DNA of 36,290 nt from Anaerolineae bacterium (GTDB taxonomy: Bacteria; Chloroflexota; Anaerolineae; JAAYZQ01): contig JAFGIA010000167.1 in the NCBI GenBank assembly GCA_016929795.1, positions 1 to 36,290 on the forward strand, in the 5' to 3' direction. Below are positions 23,173 to 30,387 of this stretch, in pieces. Position 1 is the stretch's first letter. Each line of letters begins with the position of its first letter. A model generated the notes under the pieces. It ran no database searches, was not told the origin of the DNA, and worked only from the letters and a program-made list of their open reading frames with translations. The position numbers were made by a program, and so were the translations under genes.

Positions 23173-25032
23173 ATGTGTGGCATCGTGGGGTACGTGGGGT
23201 GGCAGAATGCGACGCCGATCGTGTTCGATGGGCTGAAGCGGCTGGAGTACCGGGGGTACGACTCGGCGGGGATCGCAGTGTTGAGCGACGGCCGCCTGGA
23301 GGTGCGCCGGGAAGAGGGCAAGCTGGACAGGCTGGGGGCACTGCTGGCAGAGCAGCCGCTGGCAGGCTCGGTGGGGCTGGGACACACGCGCTGGGCAACG
23401 CATGGCCCACCGTCGCGCAACAATGCTCACCCGCACACGGACTGCTCGGGGCGCGTGGTGGTGATCCAAAACGGGATCGTCGAGAACTATCGCCCGCTGC
23501 GGCGTGACCTGATCGCCCAGGGGCACCATTTCAAGTCAGAGACCGACACTGAAGTCATCGTCCACCTGGTGGAAAGCTACCTGAACGAAGGGTGCGATCT
23601 GGCAGAGGCAGTGCGGCTGTCGCTCCACAGGATCGAAGGCGCACATGCCATTGCGGTGCTGAGCACGCTGGCGCCGGACCGGATCGTCGCGGCACGGCTG
23701 GGCAACGCGGGGGGGGTCACTGTGGGTGTAGGTCAGGGGGAGATGTTTCTGGCGTCCGACATCCCGGCGATCCTCGAACACACGCAGCGCATTGTCCACC
23801 TCGACAGCAAGGAAATAGCCGTGATCACGGCCGATGGCGCCGAGTTTTTTGATATAGAGGGCCGGCGGCTGAGCAAGACGGTGCACGACGTCCCGTGGGA
23901 CCCGGTGTCGGCGGTGAAGGGCGAGTACCGCCACTTTATGCAAAAAGAGATCCACGAGCAGGCAGAGGCAATTGCCCACACGATTGGGGGGCGGGTGGAC
24001 CTGCAGGCTGGCCGGGTCGCACTCGATGAGCTGAACCTGTCGGCGGAAGAGGTGCAGCGTCTGGAAAAGGTAGTGATCGTGTCGTGTGGGACGTCGGCCT
24101 ATGCGGCGTTGGTCGGCAAGTTCATGATCGAGGCGCTGGCGCGTATCCCGGTGGAAGTCGATTATGGTAGCGAGTTCCGCTATCGCGATCCTCTGATCGA
24201 CGGGCGGACGGCGGTGCTGGCGATCACGCAGAGCGGCGAGACGGTGGACACGCTGGCAGCGATGGAAGAGGCGAAAGGAAAAGGTGCGACGCTCTGGTCG
24301 ATCGTGAACGTGATCGGCAGCCAGGCGGCACGCGTGTCGGATGGGGTGATCTATATGCATGCCGGGCCCGAGATCGGCGTGGCCAGTACCAAGGCGTTCA
24401 CGACATCTCTGGTGGATCTATACCTGCTAGGGCTCTACCTGGGCCAGGCACGGGGGACGGTGCCCGCGGGGCGGTTGAATGGGCTACTCGACGACGTACT
24501 GGCACTGCCCAAGCTGGTGGGGCAGGTGCTGGATGGTGATGCGCTGGACGAAGGGGCTGACATGTACCGTGTGCTGGCGGATGAATTTTTTCGCCATACG
24601 AACTTTCTCTACCTGGGGCGTGGCATCAACTACCCGATCGCACTGGAGGGGGCGCTCAAGCTGAAGGAGATTAGCTACATCCATGCGGAGGGCTATCCTG
24701 CAGGCGAGATGAAGCATGGGCCGATTGCGCTGATCGACGAGCGCATGCCCGTGGTGACGATTGTGCCGCAGGACAGCGTGTACGAAAAGATGATCAGCCA
24801 GGTGGAGCAGGTGAAGGCACGCGGCGGCAAAGTAATCGCAGTGGCGACGGAGGGGGATACCTTTATCCGGCAGAAGGCGGATTACGTGATCTCTGTGCCG
24901 GCTACGTCACCTCTGCTCTCGCCGGTGTTGAATGTCGTCCCGCTCCAGCTCTTTGCCTATCACGTGGCCGTGCGGCGGGGAGCGGACGTAGACCAGCCGA
25001 GGAACCTGGCCAAGAGTGTGACTGTGGAATAA
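23173..25032 (+). CDS. glmS: Glutamine--fructose-6-phosphate aminotransferase (isomerizing)
   Basis: 619 residues, normal length. Makes glucosamine-6-phosphate from fructose-6-phosphate and glutamine, first step to UDP-GlcNAc and cell-wall/EPS sugars. N-terminal class II glutaminase starting CGIVGYVGW with the nucleophile Cys as residue 2 (exposed after Met removal), then the HTRWATHG motif. Two SIS isomerase domains follow (VSCGTSAYAA; ITQSGETVDT; LGRGINYPIALEGALKLKEISYIHAEGYPAGEMKHGP region) and the usual C-terminal DQPRNLAKSVTVE. ATG at 23173 rather than 23170 is right: AGGAGG is 5 bases before it, and the Cys must follow Met. Controlled by the ribozyme upstream, ended by a strong terminator. 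Confidence 0.97.
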   Translation: MCGIVGYVGWQNATPIVFDGLKRLEYRGYDSAGIAVLSDGRLEVRREEGKLDRLGALLAEQPLAGSVGLGHTRWATHGPPSRNNAHPHTDCSGRVVVIQNGIVENYRPLRRDLIAQGHHFKSETDTEVIVHLVESYLNEGCDLAEAVRLSLHRIEGAHAIAVLSTLAPDRIVAARLGNAGGVTVGVGQGEMFLASDIPAILEHTQRIVHLDSKEIAVITADGAEFFDIEGRRLSKTVHDVPWDPVSAVKGEYRHFMQKEIHEQAEAIAHTIGGRVDLQAGRVALDELNLSAEEVQRLEKVVIVSCGTSAYAALVGKFMIEALARIPVEVDYGSEFRYRDPLIDGRTAVLAITQSGETVDTLAAMEEAKGKGATLWSIVNVIGSQAARVSDGVIYMHAGPEIGVASTKAFTTSLVDLYLLGLYLGQARGTVPAGRLNGLLDDVLALPKLVGQVLDGDALDEGADMYRVLADEFFRHTNFLYLGRGINYPIALEGALKLKEISYIHAEGYPAGEMKHGPIALIDERMPVVTIVPQDSVYEKMISQVEQVKARGGKVIAVATEGDTFIRQKADYVISVPATSPLLSPVLNVVPLQLFAYHVAVRRGADVDQPRNLAKSVTVE

Positions 25033-25036
25033 AACA

Positions 25037-25076
25037 TCTACCGGCAGAGGGCCTGCACGTGCCCTCTGCCGGTAGA
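25037..25076 (+). terminator. Terminator after glmS
   Basis: A perfect 16-bp stem (25037-25052 / 25061-25076) with an 8-base loop, starting 4 bases after the glmS stop. The T-tract is short. The gap up to 25271 shows nothing else clear. Confidence 0.85.
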
Positions 25077-25271
25077 TTCCGAACGGTGGATGGCCACCGC
25101 GCCACTGTCATCTCTGTTGGTGCTACTGCTCTCAACCGCCCACTTCACTCTACCATGATCATACCACAAAACGGCGTTTTTACACGCTGGAGTGGGTTGG
25201 AATTGTGGGGGAGTTGGGTTGGTAAAGTTGGATGTGACGCCACTCGTCACGGCGATGATGTGATGAGGGGA

Positions 25272-26006
25272 CTACCCTTTGAACGTGTACCCGACGCCGC
25301 GCACGTTGAGGATGTAACATGGATGCGAGGGGTTGGGCTCTACCTTCTTGCGCAAGCGATGGATGTACCACTTGATCACGTCGCGCGCCTCGTTCAGGTG
25401 ATCACAGTCATAGCCGCGTACCTCTCCTACCAACTCGGTGGGGGATATGACGCGACCGGCATGCTCCATGAGGTAGGCAAGGAGCTGGAACTCTGAAGGG
25501 CTGAGATTCAGCACCTTGCCATCGAGCATTACTTCGCGCCCTCGCAGGTCGACCAGAAAGGGGCCACGTCGCAGGATCTCGGACCCGGCGCCTTCTGGGG
25601 CGCGCCTGCCACGGCGCTGCCGGTGGAGTAGGGCTTCGCAAGCAGTCTGTCGCAACTGCCCGGCTTCAATCGGCTTGAGTACATACGCATCGACCCCCTC
25701 GCGGATCGCGGCCATGGCAGAGTCGAGGGAGCCGTGCGCTGTGAGGATGATCGTGGCCGTTTCAGGCCAGCGCCAGGCAACCGCCTCGAGGACGCGCAAT
25801 CCGTCGACGCGACCGCTCAGATGAAGATCGAGAATCGCGAGGTCAAATGGGGTGGTGCGCAGTTGCTCGAGCGCTTCCTCGCCGCTGGAGATGGCTGTGA
25901 CAGCGTGACCATCGCGGCGGAGCGCCTCGCTTACGAAAAAGCGCACCGCCTCGTCGTCGTCTACGACCAGTGTTCTGACTGGTTCGGCCACAGAACCATT
26001 CTCCAT
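25272..26006 (-). CDS. OmpR-family response regulator
   Basis: 244 residues. Receiver domain 10-122: acidic pocket Asp16-18, phospho-acceptor Asp60 (AILDLHLSG), Thr89 and Lys111 (VLKPI). C-terminal winged helix about 145-240: LNLSPSEFQLLAYLMEHAGRVISPTELV and YIHRLRKKVEPNPSHPCYILNVRGVGYTF, a DNA-binding domain. No kinase is next to it, so it is an orphan; the orphan sensor kinase at 7793 is one conceivable partner, not shown by position. ATG at 26006 has a poor ribosome site; GTG at 25991 with GGAG before it is an alternative start. Confidence 0.9.
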   Translation of the reverse strand: MENGSVAEPVRTLVVDDDEAVRFFVSEALRRDGHAVTAISSGEEALEQLRTTPFDLAILDLHLSGRVDGLRVLEAVAWRWPETATIILTAHGSLDSAMAAIREGVDAYVLKPIEAGQLRQTACEALLHRQRRGRRAPEGAGSEILRRGPFLVDLRGREVMLDGKVLNLSPSEFQLLAYLMEHAGRVISPTELVGEVRGYDCDHLNEARDVIKWYIHRLRKKVEPNPSHPCYILNVRGVGYTFKG

Positions 26007-26056
26007 TGAACGATCGCCAGCACAATGTGCTGGCTCGAACGTCGATCTACAACAGC

Positions 26057-26086
26057 ACTATACCACAAAAGGGCCGAAATGTGCAA
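26057..26086 (-). promoter_or_regulatory. Promoter for the response regulator
   Basis: On the minus strand: TTGCAC, 18-base spacer, TATAGT with extended TGG. Start near 26050. The rest of 26087-26223 is featureless. Confidence 0.55.
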
Positions 26087-26223
26087 GCGACCGGCTGCGG
26101 CTCTCGGCATTCTGCAATTCGGGCCAACCTTTCAGGCTCGTAGCCCTGTCTCGGGGCGCTGTGTGCAGCGCAAGCCACTTACCCAACAAGCTGGCAGACA
26201 CTCGCTGCTACTGCCAGGACGTG

Positions 26224-27027
26224 TCAGATCCGCGCCAGTTCACCATAGACATCCAGGCGCCGGTCGGCAAAGACGTGGTTGCGGGGCGTGATCTCTTTGT
26301 CACGGGCAAGCGACAGATCGGCGTCTGCCCAAACCACCTCCTCCCTATCTGCCCCTGCCTGGGCGATGACGTTCCCCTTCGGATCGGCGATGGTCGACAG
26401 GCCGGTGAAGGTCAGGTTGTGCTCGGTGCCGATGCGGTTGGCGGTGGCCACATAGACGCGGTTGATGACGGCGTGGACAGGCACCGCCCGCTGGGCCAGG
26501 CCCGGGAGGACCAGGTTGGATGGATGGCAGATGACGTCGGCTCCTCTGAGCGCAAGCACGCGCCATGCCTCGGGAAAGAGCCAGTCGAAGCAGACCAGCA
26601 AGCCCACGCGCCATCCCTCTGTGCCGGCCGAAATGTCAAAGAGAGGCAGGCCTTCGTCACCCGGCTGAAAAAAGTCCTTCTCGTTCATGAACAGGTGCAG
26701 TTTGCGGTAACGGCCCACATACCCCTCGGGCCCGACGAGCACGGCCGCGTTGTAGAGGCTGTCGCCATCACGCTCATTCAGTCCAGAGACGACGTGAAAG
26801 CTGTGAGTGTGGCAGGCGGACGCCAGAAAGCGGACAAAGGGGCCATCGATCGCCTCCGACGTGCTCCACGCCTGCTCTTTGGATTGAAAATTGTAGCCCG
26901 AGTTGCACAGCTCGGGCAATACGACAAGGTGCGCGCTGACTGCTTGCGCGAGCAGGCGTGCCAACCGCTCGATCGTCGCCTCCACGTTGCCCAACAGAGG
27001 GGCGAATTGTATGGTCGCGATGCGCAT
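26224..27027 (-). CDS. Carbon-nitrogen hydrolase (nitrilase superfamily)
   Basis: 267 residues, cytosolic. Catalytic triad visible: Glu39 (VVLPELCNSGY), Lys109 (YRKLHLF) and Cys146 (LLVCFDWLFPEAWR), so an amidase, N-carbamoylase or related amide hydrolase; substrate not clear. The length and CFDWLFPE motif resemble the N-carbamoylputrescine amidase / omega-amidase-like branches. ATG at 27027 follows GGGGG by 5 bases; a longer start 12 bases upstream is less well placed. It follows the SIR2-EAD gene after 258 bases. Confidence 0.88.
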   Translation of the reverse strand: MRIATIQFAPLLGNVEATIERLARLLAQAVSAHLVVLPELCNSGYNFQSKEQAWSTSEAIDGPFVRFLASACHTHSFHVVSGLNERDGDSLYNAAVLVGPEGYVGRYRKLHLFMNEKDFFQPGDEGLPLFDISAGTEGWRVGLLVCFDWLFPEAWRVLALRGADVICHPSNLVLPGLAQRAVPVHAVINRVYVATANRIGTEHNLTFTGLSTIADPKGNVIAQAGADREEVVWADADLSLARDKEITPRNHVFADRRLDVYGELARI

Positions 27028-27285
27028 TGGATCCCCCATGTCACGAGGACCCCACAGCCAGTAGTGCCCTCACGATTTCCTTTCTTTGTCTGGCGGCGAG
27101 TGCACGTAGTTGAGAAAAAGCAGCGGCCGCGTGACGAACAGTTAGCGCAGGACGCTCAGGTAGGCGCCGGGACGGTAGTGGAGCAGCGAATGGCCCTTGC
27201 AGGTGAGCACCAGAGATGCCGGCCGCGAGACGCAGCCGTGCACGGCTCGGTCACAGGGCGGCAGGTTGTGCCTCGCCCATGGTGC

Positions 27286-28632
27286 CTACCCGCCCATGGC
27301 AGCTACAAGTCGCCTGTATTGCTCCGGCAGCCGGCGGCAATGGTCCAGCAGCAGCGTGATCTTTTCATCCTTACGCATCCCCCGGCTGAACCTATCGTAC
27401 ACCTCAGGAAAGTGGTCGAAACAGAAAGCATCCAGGTCAGGGTCGTCGAATCGCTGGGTGAGCCAGCCTCGCCAGGCACCCCAGTCTTTCTCGATCTCTG
27501 ATCCAGTCGTGATGCTGCCAAGCTGTTCCTGAAAGCAAGTGTACTGTCGTGGATTCACAGCTTTGACCGCGGCCAGCAGCTCGTTCAGCAACAGGTGTTT
27601 GCTGGAATAGGTGACCACCTCGTCGACCATGTCGTTCAGGCCGTGCGCCGGCCCGAACTCGTCGACGATGGGTCGGAAGAGGGGGCGATCCTCGCAGAAG
27701 CGGCGCAGGTCCTGCGGGGTAAAGGCTGCGCGCAGCAACGCACGGATCGCCGCCAGGTGGTCGGGGCGGGCATCGGCCGGGGCGATCCCGCCGCGCGCAG
27801 GCTCGGGCTCTCCAGCCGGCTCGACCTCGCCGGTAGTCGCTCCTTGGCGCTCGTTCAATTCTTGGGGCTGACCCACCAAGGTGTGCACCAGATCCAGCGC
27901 CTGCCAGTCAATGGCATGCACATGCCGGTCCTCCCAGACTTGTTTCTGCGCCTCGGTCGCGCCGGGCCAGGCGGCGTAGGCGCCGATGGCGAACTTGCCG
28001 GCCTTGTCGAGCACCTCGCGCCAGAGCAGATGAAAGTCGGGGTCGGCCAGGTTGTAGCCGAGAAAGAGGACGGCATTCTTTTTCAGGGCCGCGCGCACCT
28101 CGTCGAGCAGCGCCTCTTTCTCCCTGTCGCGCCACAGTCCATAGTGGTCATCCTCGGTGACGACCAGGGTGTCAGGCTGCGCCAGGTCGCCGTACAGCTT
28201 GTACAGCGTCGGGGTGCGAGGGTTGGCAAACATCACGTCGCCGCCGCGCACCACGACGTTCAGGCCGGTGTGTTCGTCCTGGAACGCGCGCTTGAGCAGA
28301 TCGTCGTAGGCGGTGGTCACGAGGGTGGCAATCTGGTACCGCTGCACCAGGTCGACGACGTGCCGGTGGAAGGGCTGTGGTGATTTGCCGGTCGTGTCGA
28401 GCCGGTCGCGGAGGAAGGCAACGATCTCAAAGCGCTGCCCGTGCCGGCCCACCTGCTGGGCCACGGCCGCCAGCGAATCCGATTCGGCCAGGCCGTGGCG
28501 GCGGGCCAGGGCGCGGGCCAGGTCGGCGCGGCTGGGCAGTCCGGTGACGGCTGCCGGCAGGTCGGCGCCGAGGAACAGCCCCAGGCTGCCGCGCTGTAAG
28601 GCTTCGGTAAGCTGTGGCATGTGGTTGGTCAC
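27286..28632 (-). CDS. SIR2-like domain protein with effector-associated domains
   Basis: 448 residues. Residues about 15-220 form a SIR2_2-like fold (GLFLGADLPAAVTGLPSR; TLVTTAYDDLLKRAF; LYKLYGDLAQPDTLVVTEDD; VLFLGYNLADPDFHLLW), related to antiphage NADases. After a Pro/Glu/Ala linker (about 262-290), two helical units of about 70 residues follow (291-360: IRALLRAAFTPQDLRRFC; 384-448: WLTQRFDDPDLDAFCFD), typical of effector-associated domains (EAD) that link to partners in bacterial conflict systems. Odd: the usual Asn in TTNYD is Ala108, and the catalytic His in KLHG is Tyr147. It may be inactive or an altered NAD/ADP-ribose sensor. GTG at 28632 follows GGAGG 5 bases upstream. No EAD partner is in the window. 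Confidence 0.83.
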   Translation of the reverse strand: MTNHMPQLTEALQRGSLGLFLGADLPAAVTGLPSRADLARALARRHGLAESDSLAAVAQQVGRHGQRFEIVAFLRDRLDTTGKSPQPFHRHVVDLVQRYQIATLVTTAYDDLLKRAFQDEHTGLNVVVRGGDVMFANPRTPTLYKLYGDLAQPDTLVVTEDDHYGLWRDREKEALLDEVRAALKKNAVLFLGYNLADPDFHLLWREVLDKAGKFAIGAYAAWPGATEAQKQVWEDRHVHAIDWQALDLVHTLVGQPQELNERQGATTGEVEPAGEPEPARGGIAPADARPDHLAAIRALLRAAFTPQDLRRFCEDRPLFRPIVDEFGPAHGLNDMVDEVVTYSSKHLLLNELLAAVKAVNPRQYTCFQEQLGSITTGSEIEKDWGAWRGWLTQRFDDPDLDAFCFDHFPEVYDRFSRGMRKDEKITLLLDHCRRLPEQYRRLVAAMGG

Positions 28633-28664
28633 GCTCTCCTCCGAGGCTTTTTTCTGCCGGCCTC

Positions 28665-28693
28665 ATTATACCACCAACCCGTTTATGTGACAA
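28665..28693 (-). promoter_or_regulatory. Promoter for the SIR2-EAD gene
   Basis: On the minus strand: TTGTCA, 17-base spacer, TATAAT with extended TGG. It lies 25 bases from MITE copy B. Confidence 0.78.
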
Positions 28694-28717
28694 TCGGCTC
28701 GTAATAGCTATCCCCAG

Positions 28718-28798
28718 GTATCATCTCAATAAAGGGGGGGGAGTTGGGGTGTGTGCGGGCACCGCACACACCCCAACCCCCGATTATTGGGCAGATAC
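28718..28798 (-). mobile_element. MITE-like 81-bp palindromic element, copy B
   Basis: Reverse-oriented copy of the element at 640-720, same length, about 71 of 81 identical by hand. It is bounded by perfect 8-bp direct repeats ATCCCCAG (28710-28717 and 28799-28806), a clear target duplication. The ends read GTATCATCTCAATAA and, on the other strand, GTATCTGCCCAATAA. The central hairpin (28743-28777) has a 15-bp perfect stem. It sits in the gap between the divergent SIR2 and peroxiredoxin promoters. Confidence 0.88.
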
Positions 28799-28866
28799 AT
28801 CCCCAGTAGCCCAATGCGTTGTTTCCAGCACCACGCTTGGAATGGCTGTTTTCTTGCCAACGTGCG

Positions 28867-28895
28867 TTGACATCCCATCCGATCAATGCTATAAT
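28867..28895 (+). promoter_or_regulatory. Consensus promoter for the selenocysteine peroxiredoxin
   Basis: TTGACA, 17-base spacer, TATAAT: perfect consensus. Start near 28902. The 28799-28866 stretch upstream shows nothing else. Confidence 0.9.
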
Positions 28896-29077
28896 CATGT
28901 ATGCTCAGTGGTTATAGCTTCAGACCCTGGGGCATGACGGTGCTATGCCAGGGCAAATCCACAAGGAGGTCGTGTATGAACGAAGGGGCAGTATCATGCG
29001 TTCAGACGGCGCGAGGACCACTGGCGTCCCCGGCGCCCCCACAAGATGAACCCCAAGCACAAAAAGAGGAGGTCCAA

Positions 29078-29689
29078 ATGCAAGTAGCACGTGTTGGCAA
29101 AGAGGCGCCCGATTTCGAAGCAAGCGCCTATCATGAAGACAAATTCAAGAATGTCAAGCTGTCCGACTATCGTGGGCAGTGGGTGGTGGTCTGCTTCTAC
29201 CCCGGTGATTTCACCTTTGTCTGACCGACCGAGTTGGCGGCAGTTGCCGCCAAGTACCCCGAGTTCCAGAAGCTCGGCGTTGAGTTTCTGTCGGTGAGCA
29301 CCGATAGCCGCTTCACGCACAAGATCTGGGTGGCCGAAGAACTGTCCAAGATGGTCGAGGGTGGGATTCCCTTCCCGATGCTGTCGGACGCCGGCGGCAA
29401 GATCGGCCGGCTGTATGGCGTGTACGATGAGGAAGGCGGGGTCGACATCCGTGGTCGGTTCCTGATCGATCCGGACGGGGTGATCCAGGCCATGGAAGTG
29501 CTGACTCCGCCGGTGGGCCGCAATGTCGCGGAATTGGTGCGCCAGGTGCAGGCGTACCAGATGGTGCGTGCAACCGGTGGCGCGGAGGTGGCGCCGTCCG
29601 GCTGGAAGCCGGGAACCCCGACGCTGAAGGTTGGGCCACACCTGGTGGGCAAGGTGTGGGAGGTCTGGAACCCGAGCATGGTCTATTAG
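29078..29689 (+). CDS. Selenocysteine-containing peroxiredoxin (in-frame TGA at 29222)
   Basis: 203 residues with UGA read as selenocysteine at residue 49. Thiol-type peroxidase reducing H2O2 and organic peroxides. The motif is [18 protein letters not shown]49 stands exactly at the peroxidatic Cys of the AhpC/Prx family. The frame stays open for 154 codons after the TGA with full homology ([38 protein letters not shown]). A SECIS-like hairpin starts 9 bases after the TGA. No Cys follows U49, so a 1-Sec type; Cys39 is near. ATG at 29078 has GAGGAGG 5 bases before it; an in-frame ATG at 28976, also with AAGGAGG, would add 34 residues. A plain reading would split it into two false pieces. Confidence 0.93.
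29234..29253 (+). promoter_or_regulatory. SECIS-like hairpin of the peroxiredoxin
   Basis: TTGGCGGC and GCCGCCAA form a perfect 8-bp stem with the loop AGTT. The loop begins 17 bases after the TGA (29222-29224), and a G lies in its first two positions. This fits the bacterial SECIS model (loop 16-37 bases downstream, early G), which SelB recognises. Confidence 0.8.
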
Positions 29690-29715
29690 GCCATCACGAC
29701 CGAATTCTGCTGCTG

Positions 29716-29753
29716 AACAGTGGCCCGGGCACGCATGTGCCTGGGCCACTGTT
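29716..29753 (+). terminator. Terminator after the peroxiredoxin
   Basis: AACAGTGGCCCGGGCAC and its complement form a 17-bp stem with one wobble and a GCAT loop, 27 bases after the stop. The T-tract is weak. Confidence 0.8.
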
Positions 29754-29823
29754 GTGTATGCTGCGTAGCATAGCCCTTGCCGAGGCGATCGCTGTCGCCT
29801 TGGAGGGCCTGGCAGGCGATTTG

Positions 29824-29832
29824 TGTTATAAT
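29824..29832 (+). promoter_or_regulatory. Extended -10 for the HypA-like gene
   Basis: TGTTATAAT is an extended -10 with no good -35 at the usual spacing (TTGGAG is 21 bases away). A leader of about 120 bases follows. Confidence 0.45.
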
Positions 29833-29959
29833 GGGCCTGCACGAGATCGGTGGCAGGACGACCGGCGACAACGGGATTGGCTGTTTCAATTAAGACGATC
29901 TGGCCTGTAATCTCGAGGGATAGGTGGCCCTGAAAGGGCGGGGAAATGGAGTAATTGCT

Positions 29960-30313
29960 GTGGACGTGGTGCTTCCTGAACGAGAAGAAGTACGCGCGAT
30001 GCTGGAACAGGCTGTGGCGTACGCAGAAGCGCGCGGTGGCGGCCAGATCAGGCGGCTGCACGTGGAGTTGTTCAGTGCCGAGCCGGAAGTCGAGCGCACC
30101 CTGTGCGATCTTGTCCGCGAGATGAGTGCCGGCACGCTGGTTGACGGCACGCAGGTGGTTACTTTTCTCGCACCCAGCCGCTTTATCTGCTGGAACTGCT
30201 GCGGGCTGCGTTTTGAGAGTGAGGATCAGGAAGCGATCTGCCCGAACTGTGGTGAGCTTGGTATGCTCGTGCCCATCGATGTGACGTTTGCGCTTGACCG
30301 CGTAGAGACGTAG
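29960..30313 (+). CDS. HypA-like zinc-ribbon protein
   Basis: 117 residues from GTG at 29960 (GGAG 8 bases before). It aligns with HypA, the nickel chaperone for NiFe hydrogenase maturation: ERTLCDLVREMSAGTLVDGTQV and FICWNCCGLRFESEDQEAICPNCG, with zinc Cys77/80 and Cys94/97 (CxxC pairs) plus Cys81. The start lacks the nickel-binding MHE of true HypA, and the early helix is MDVVLPEREEVRAMLEQAV. So it is either a divergent HypA or a zinc-ribbon relative with another role. No hydrogenase genes are near. A twin hairpin closes the gene and the convergent subtilase. Confidence 0.72.
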   Translation: MDVVLPEREEVRAMLEQAVAYAEARGGGQIRRLHVELFSAEPEVERTLCDLVREMSAGTLVDGTQVVTFLAPSRFICWNCCGLRFESEDQEAICPNCGELGMLVPIDVTFALDRVET

Positions 30314-30314
30314 A

Positions 30315-30371
30315 GTCCTGGCAGGGAGCGCCAGGACAGCAGGCGGGGTGGGTCACTTGACCCACCCCGCC
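30315..30371. terminator. Tandem hairpins between hypA-like gene and subtilase
   Basis: GTCCTGGC/GCCAGGAC (30315-30322/30330-30337) and GGCGGGGTGGGTCA/TGACCCACCCCGCC (30342-30355/30358-30371, perfect 14 bp) lie between two convergent genes and serve as a bidirectional terminator. Confidence 0.8.
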
Positions 30372-30387
30372 GTGTGCTGTCTGCAGG

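Noticed and set aside
27070..27285. Possible gene remnant downstream of the SIR2 gene, minus strand
   Set aside because: A frame of 72 codons is open apart from one TAA (27142-27144) and reads protein-like (CKGHSLLHYRPGAYLSVLR), but it has no start, no recognised family and a true stop; too weak to list as a pseudogene. It may be worth a database search.
29222..29224. TGA in the peroxiredoxin as a pseudogene mutation
   Set aside because: It falls exactly on the catalytic Cys, the downstream frame is fully conserved, and a SECIS-like hairpin follows; a promoter of perfect consensus also argues for a live gene.
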